Positions 12,521 to 15,190 of a stretch of DNA of 15,190 bases are shown in pieces; the stretch's first letter is position 1; every line of letters begins with the position of its first letter. Both the position numbers and the translations under genes were made by a program. A model generated the notes under the pieces. It did not search any database. It was given only the letters and a program-made list of their open reading frames with translations, and had not been told where the DNA came from. This DNA is from Spirochaetaceae bacterium (GTDB lineage: Bacteria; Spirochaetota; Spirochaetia; Treponematales; Breznakiellaceae), in assembly GCA_031256815.1 (NCBI GenBank), contig JAIRPU010000040.1:1-15190 (forward strand). Reading direction: 5' to 3'.

Positions 12521-13434
12521 ATATTAATTTAAAAAGCAATAAATTATTTAAATTCTTTATTGGTGTTATTATCGCGTTTATAATAAGCGCTGCGTTTTTT
12601 TCGCTTTTTGAAATCCGTAAAACAAAAAAAAACACCATGCCTAAAGAAGCGGCAAAGCGTAATTTGTATCTTGCGCTTGAACACTGGCTTGAAGCGGAAG
12701 GGCATCATGTAAATTATTTTGAATTTGGCAGCGCCGCAGATATTGAAAAAAGCGAAATTAAAACCATACTTATATGGTCTTCTTCTTTTAACTGGAATGA
12801 ATATGCCGTTTTACGGCGGCACATTGAAGAGGGCGCAAATATAATAATTTTTATTGATGATGAAGGAAATGAAGAACTAAAAAACTTCCTCTCTGAATTC
12901 AATATAGAATACAGACTTTTTGTTCCTTTTTATGAAGAAGAAGATGAATATTCAGAGCCGGAAGACGATTTAAATGCGGATTTGGATACTGATGTTTTTT
13001 TTAAAACAGACACAGGGCAGTCATTTTTAATAACTGTTCCGCACGGAAAAGGAACGCTTACCGTTTCTGGTATTCCGTTTTTTATGCAGTGGTCAAATAT
13101 GCTAAAAGATATGGAAAACAACGCCGCGCTTGGCTGGAATCTTTCTGGCGCGCTGGATACAGAAAAAAAAGGAGTACTGATATTTCGTAACAAACGGGCC
13201 TCCGCCGCGTTTTCGCGCGAAGATGAACGCGGCGCGTTTTGGGAACGTTTTTTTGAATACCCTTACGGTACCGCGCTTTGTTTTTGCGCGTTTATTGTAA
13301 TTTTAACCGGTTTTTGGATGAACTTTGCGCCGTTTGGAAAATTAAAGCGGGAAATTGAATCAACAGGAAATTCAATAGAAGAACGGTTCCGTGCCGAAGC
13401 GCGGTTCTTTAAAAAATATAAAGTGCGCTGGTAA
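12517..13434 (+). CDS. DUF4350-like membrane protein
   Basis: The 305-residue protein has a membrane helix near its start (about 10-31, FFIGVIIAFIISAAFFSLF), an alpha/beta domain (about 45-190) and a second helix near its end (about 257-278). The alpha/beta region, with ALEHWLEAEGHHVNYFEF, TILIWSSSF and GANIIIFIDDEG, fits the DUF4350 pattern, related to GATase-like folds; residues about 140-155 are strongly acidic. The ATG overlaps the stop of the preceding gene (ATGA); an earlier in-frame ATG at 12475 lies inside that gene. In many bacteria DUF4129 and DUF4350 genes sit with a MoxR ATPase and a DUF58 protein; neither is here. Confidence 0.65.
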   Translation: MNINLKSNKLFKFFIGVIIAFIISAAFFSLFEIRKTKKNTMPKEAAKRNLYLALEHWLEAEGHHVNYFEFGSAADIEKSEIKTILIWSSSFNWNEYAVLRRHIEEGANIIIFIDDEGNEELKNFLSEFNIEYRLFVPFYEEEDEYSEPEDDLNADLDTDVFFKTDTGQSFLITVPHGKGTLTVSGIPFFMQWSNMLKDMENNAALGWNLSGALDTEKKGVLIFRNKRASAAFSREDERGAFWERFFEYPYGTALCFCAFIVILTGFWMNFAPFGKLKREIESTGNSIEERFRAEARFFKKYKVRW

Positions 13435-13440
13435 GCGCAT
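13408..13440 (-). terminator. Likely terminator for the AEC transporter gene
   Basis: TGCGCT (13424-13429) and AGCGCA (13434-13439) form a six-pair stem with a four-base loop. On the - strand it is followed by CTTTATATTTTTT, suiting transcripts from the AEC gene. The hairpin overlaps the last codons and stop of the DUF4350-like gene. On the + strand no T-run follows. Confidence 0.5.
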
Positions 13441-13480
13441 AATAAAACAAAAAGTTATTTTAATCATTATAAATCCGCTG

Positions 13481-14452
13481 TTACATAAAATTAAGCGCGC
13501 GCAATACAGAAATTAATATAAAAATGGTAATCATGGAAAGCGCAGTAGAAAGATATACGGTTTGCGCGGCAAATTGAGGGGCAATGCGGTAATTCCGCGA
13601 CATAATAAAAGTTGCGATTGCGCATGGCGCGGCAGATGCTATTGCAAGTGTGCTAAGATCAGGCCCGCGAAACCCAAGCATAATAAACGCCGGAGTTGTG
13701 AGCAGCGGACAAATAACAAGACGCACAAGGCACGAGAAAACAGAATGTTTTACATCTGTTTTTAACGATGATAAATCTATTTGAGTTCCAAGCATTAAAA
13801 GCGAAAGCGGAGAGGCCATAATTCCAATTGAATTTAATCCTTTTGTAAAAAACACAGGCAGTTTTAATCCGCTTAATCCAATTAATACTCCTGTAAAAGA
13901 GCCTATAATAAGCGGATTTTTAATTATTTCCATAAGTGTTTTTTTTAATTCATCTTTAGCTGCTGCGTCTTTATTTTTTGTTTTATCACGTTTACCGGCA
14001 TAATGTACCATAACAATAACTGAATATAAATTAAAAGAAATTATGGTAAAAGGAACAAGCATTGCGGCAGATTTTAATCCGGCCTCTCCAAAAAGATTAA
14101 CCGCAAGCGGCAGCGCGTAAATTAAATTATTTGAACGGTAGGAATTGACAATATAAATGCAGCGTTTTTCTTCATCTTTAATTGCAATGCGGAATATAAC
14201 CATGCTTAACAAAAGAATAATTGTAATGTCCGCAAAAAACACAACAAACATTCGCATATTAAATTCATGCGATAAATCAACATTCTGTACGCTGCTAAAA
14301 ATGTATACAGGCAAAAGATATTTAAAGCAAAGAGTATTTAAAAACGAAATTTCATTTTCATGAACAAGTCCGCGCCGTCTTATAAACCAGCCAAGAAAAA
14401 TTACAAAAAAAAGCGGAGAAACCGCGTTAAAACTAAACCGTAAAACATCCAT
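13481..14452 (-). CDS. AEC-family (auxin efflux carrier-like) transporter
   Basis: The 323-residue membrane protein has about ten hydrophobic segments in two halves, the normal size and layout of the AEC family, which exports or exchanges organic acids and similar small molecules in bacteria. Typical features are NAVSPLFFVIFLGWFIRRRG at the start, FKYLLPVYIFSS, a break in the middle with charged residues (about 160-175, rich in Lys/Asp), and SPLSLLMLGTQIDLSSL and APCAIATFIMS in the second half. The substrate cannot be told from sequence; fumarate, malate or malonate are known for some relatives. It follows a small membrane protein gene by 17 bases. Only a weak ribosome site (AGGG) is seen. 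Confidence 0.85.
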   Translation of the reverse strand: MDVLRFSFNAVSPLFFVIFLGWFIRRRGLVHENEISFLNTLCFKYLLPVYIFSSVQNVDLSHEFNMRMFVVFFADITIILLLSMVIFRIAIKDEEKRCIYIVNSYRSNNLIYALPLAVNLFGEAGLKSAAMLVPFTIISFNLYSVIVMVHYAGKRDKTKNKDAAAKDELKKTLMEIIKNPLIIGSFTGVLIGLSGLKLPVFFTKGLNSIGIMASPLSLLMLGTQIDLSSLKTDVKHSVFSCLVRLVICPLLTTPAFIMLGFRGPDLSTLAIASAAPCAIATFIMSRNYRIAPQFAAQTVYLSTALSMITIFILISVLRALNFM

Positions 14453-14469
14453 TTTTTCAGCCCTATTGG

Positions 14470-14700
14470 TTAATCACCAAGTCCGAGTCCGCCGGCGTCG
14501 ACATCAGCCGGTACTTCAGGCGCTTTGTTTTTTGGCCGTTTTAATTTACGTGTTTTTACTGTTTTTTTTGCCGCAGGCATAGTTCGCGGCGAAACCGCAA
14601 GAGAAAGTACAAAACACCAGAAAAAAAATGCTATTGTAATGAATATAACCTGCCATGAGAGGAGAACCTGTTTTATTAATTCTATTAGGGTTGAAGACAT
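14470..14700 (-). CDS. Small single-span membrane protein
   Basis: I do not recognise this 76-residue protein. It has one hydrophobic segment at about 14-37 (LSWQVIFITIAFFFWCFVLS), then a basic stretch (KKTVKTRKLKRPKNK, about 45-59) and an acidic/glycine tail ending GGLGLGD. The positive-inside rule puts the C-terminus in the cytoplasm. It lies 17 bases upstream of the AEC transporter gene on the same strand, so it may belong to the same transcript. There is no Shine-Dalgarno site; GATAAT lies seven bases before the ATG, so the mRNA may be leaderless. Its reality as a gene is likely but not certain. Confidence 0.55.
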   Translation of the reverse strand: MSSTLIELIKQVLLSWQVIFITIAFFFWCFVLSLAVSPRTMPAAKKTVKTRKLKRPKNKAPEVPADVDAGGLGLGD

Positions 14701-14747
14701 CTGTTATATTATCGGAAAAACATAAACTCGCGCTTGATAAAATCTTT

Positions 14748-14770
14748 CCATTTAAACCGTCCATAAATGG
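14748..14770. repeat. Seven-base inverted repeat upstream of the small membrane protein
   Basis: CCATTTA (14748-14754) and TAAATGG (14764-14770) are perfect complements around nine bases. It lies between the tRNA gene and the small membrane protein gene. No T-run follows on either strand, so an operator is as likely as a terminator. Confidence 0.35.
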
Positions 14771-14822
14771 CTTTTGGCCTGCCCTTAAGCGGGCTTTAAC
14801 CTTGTTTTACGGCCTGTGTTTT

Positions 14823-14895
14823 TAGCGGCGGTAGGGATTGAACCTACGACAGAACGGATATGAGCCGTTTGCTCTGCCAACTGAGCTACGCCGCC
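14823..14895 (-). tRNA. tRNA-Met (anticodon CAT), probably elongator
   Basis: The 73-base cloverleaf is complete: seven-pair acceptor stem (GGCGGCG with a G-U at the end), D-stem GCTC/GAGC, anticodon stem AACGG/CCGTT with loop CTCATAT (anticodon at 14860-14862), five-base variable loop, T-stem GTAGG/CCTAC with TTCAATC, and discriminator A. CCA is not encoded. The G1-U72 pair and the lack of the GGG/CCC anticodon stem argue against initiator tRNA. A CAT tRNA modified to read Ile codons remains possible, but G4-C69 and G5-C68 differ from the usual C-G pairs of that tRNA. Confidence 0.93.
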
Positions 14896-14906
14896 TTTAA
14901 ATTAGA

Positions 14907-14935
14907 AGTCTAATTACAGAATACAGGAATGTCAA
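14907..14935 (-). promoter_or_regulatory. Promoter of the tRNA-Met gene
   Basis: On the - strand a perfect TTGACA (14930-14935) and TAGACT (14907-14912) are 17 bases apart, ending 11 bases before the tRNA 5' end. No clear terminator follows the tRNA. Confidence 0.65.
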
Positions 14936-14990
14936 GCCGTCTGTGCGTTTCTGAAATCTTATGCGCCGTCTGGCAGATACAGCAGTTTTA

Positions 14991-15130
14991 CCGGAGAGGC
15001 GACCGCGCTTGCGCGGCTGGAGGCCATGCGGTAAGCCAAAGGGCTGCAAAAGCAATTCAGAATTAGAGAAAAATTATGAAGCGGCGCGGGTGTTGGCGTG
15101 AGGTGGACGTGCGCCGCCGGCCTCTACCGG
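14991..15130. other. G+C-rich, hairpin-rich non-coding segment
   Basis: Bases 14991-15000 (CCGGAGAGGC) can pair with 15120-15130 (GCCTCTACCGG, one bulged A), closing a domain of about 120 bases. Inside it, CCGCGC/GCGCGG (about 15003-15016) and GCGGCGC/GCGCCGC (15081-15087 with 15111-15117) form further stems. No conserved RNase P, tmRNA, SRP or 6S RNA motif was recognised. It may be a structured RNA or a dispersed intergenic repeat. Confidence 0.35.
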
Positions 15131-15190
15131 AAGCTGAAATCCGATGGACAATAGTTGAAGTATAGCTGCCGCCTGCGGCGGCAGCCTGCG
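15074..15190 (-). other. Possible C-terminal fragment of an ORF entering from outside
   Basis: One - strand frame is open from the window edge for 38 codons to a TAA at 15074-15076, ending GGARPPHANTRAAS. It overlaps the hairpin-rich segment, and another - strand frame is also open over most of this G+C-rich stretch, so openness means little. It is listed as a possible broken or partial gene only. Confidence 0.15.
15165..15185. repeat. Perfect nine-base inverted repeat at the window edge
   Basis: GCTGCCGCC (15165-15173) and GGCGGCAGC (15177-15185) are exact complements around TGC. No T-run is visible before the window ends. Confidence 0.6.

Noticed and set aside
15076..15165. 29-codon + strand ORF starting at ATG 15076
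   Set aside because: Very short, Arg/Glu-rich from G+C-rich hairpin DNA, and without a good ribosome site.
14941..15190. RNase P RNA, tmRNA or SRP RNA at the right edge
   Set aside because: None of the conserved core sequences of these RNAs could be found on either strand.

Overview
The window is an ordinary bacterial chromosome segment: moderate G+C, dense short-spaced operons on both strands, and almost entirely housekeeping genes. No transposase, integrase, phage gene, CRISPR array or rRNA was found. The gene set and layout resemble host-associated spirochaetes of the Treponema lineage: an IF3-L35-L20 operon running into a coiled-coil protein and ZapA, a tRNA without encoded CCA, a TpN32/MetQ-type lipoprotein, and many short lineage-type hypotheticals. 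That placement is an inference from style and cannot be proven from the sequence alone.

Layout. Bases 1-114 are non-coding and hold two hairpins. Bases 115-1783 (-) are a two-gene operon: a MetQ/NlpA-type lipoprotein, then a DUF2156 protein. Bases 1962-3586 (-) are a PtsN-like EIIA protein overlapping argD by one base. Bases 3739-6267 (+) are a phosphoribosyltransferase, mraY (peptidoglycan lipid I synthesis) and the alpha half of a class I fumarase-type hydratase with no beta half beside it. Bases 6264-8320 (-) are the infC-rpmI-rplT translation operon, then an acidic coiled-coil (possibly ZapB-like) protein, then a structured leader with a terminator-like hairpin, and finally zapA. Bases 8524-9779 (+) are a stand-alone FecE-type ABC ATPase followed two bases later by ruvC, which appears to start at CTG. 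A 98-residue unknown gene (-) lies between ruvC and lexA. Bases 10225-13434 (+) run lexA, holA, a DUF4129-like membrane protein and a DUF4350-like membrane protein, with tiny gaps or overlaps. Bases 13481-14700 (-) are an AEC-family transporter and a small one-helix membrane protein. A tRNA-Met(CAT) gene (-) with its own promoter follows, and the last ~180 bases are G+C-rich and hairpin-rich.

Themes. DNA repair and replication (ruvC, lexA, holA), cell envelope and division (mraY, zapA, coiled-coil protein) and translation (infC, rpmI, rplT, tRNA) sit close together. Several start sites differ from a simple longest-ORF reading: phosphoribosyltransferase at 3739, mraY TTG at 4352, zapA at 6566, infC TTG at 8320, ABC ATPase at 8524, ruvC CTG at 9294, holA at 10830 and DUF4350 at 12517.

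I did not find a convincing new multi-gene system. The observations most worth following are the possible attenuator before zapA, the CTG start of ruvC, near-leaderless promoter layouts, the orphan fumarase alpha subunit, the DUF4129/DUF4350 pair without its usual MoxR/DUF58 partners, and repeat or hairpin elements at the two ends of the window.
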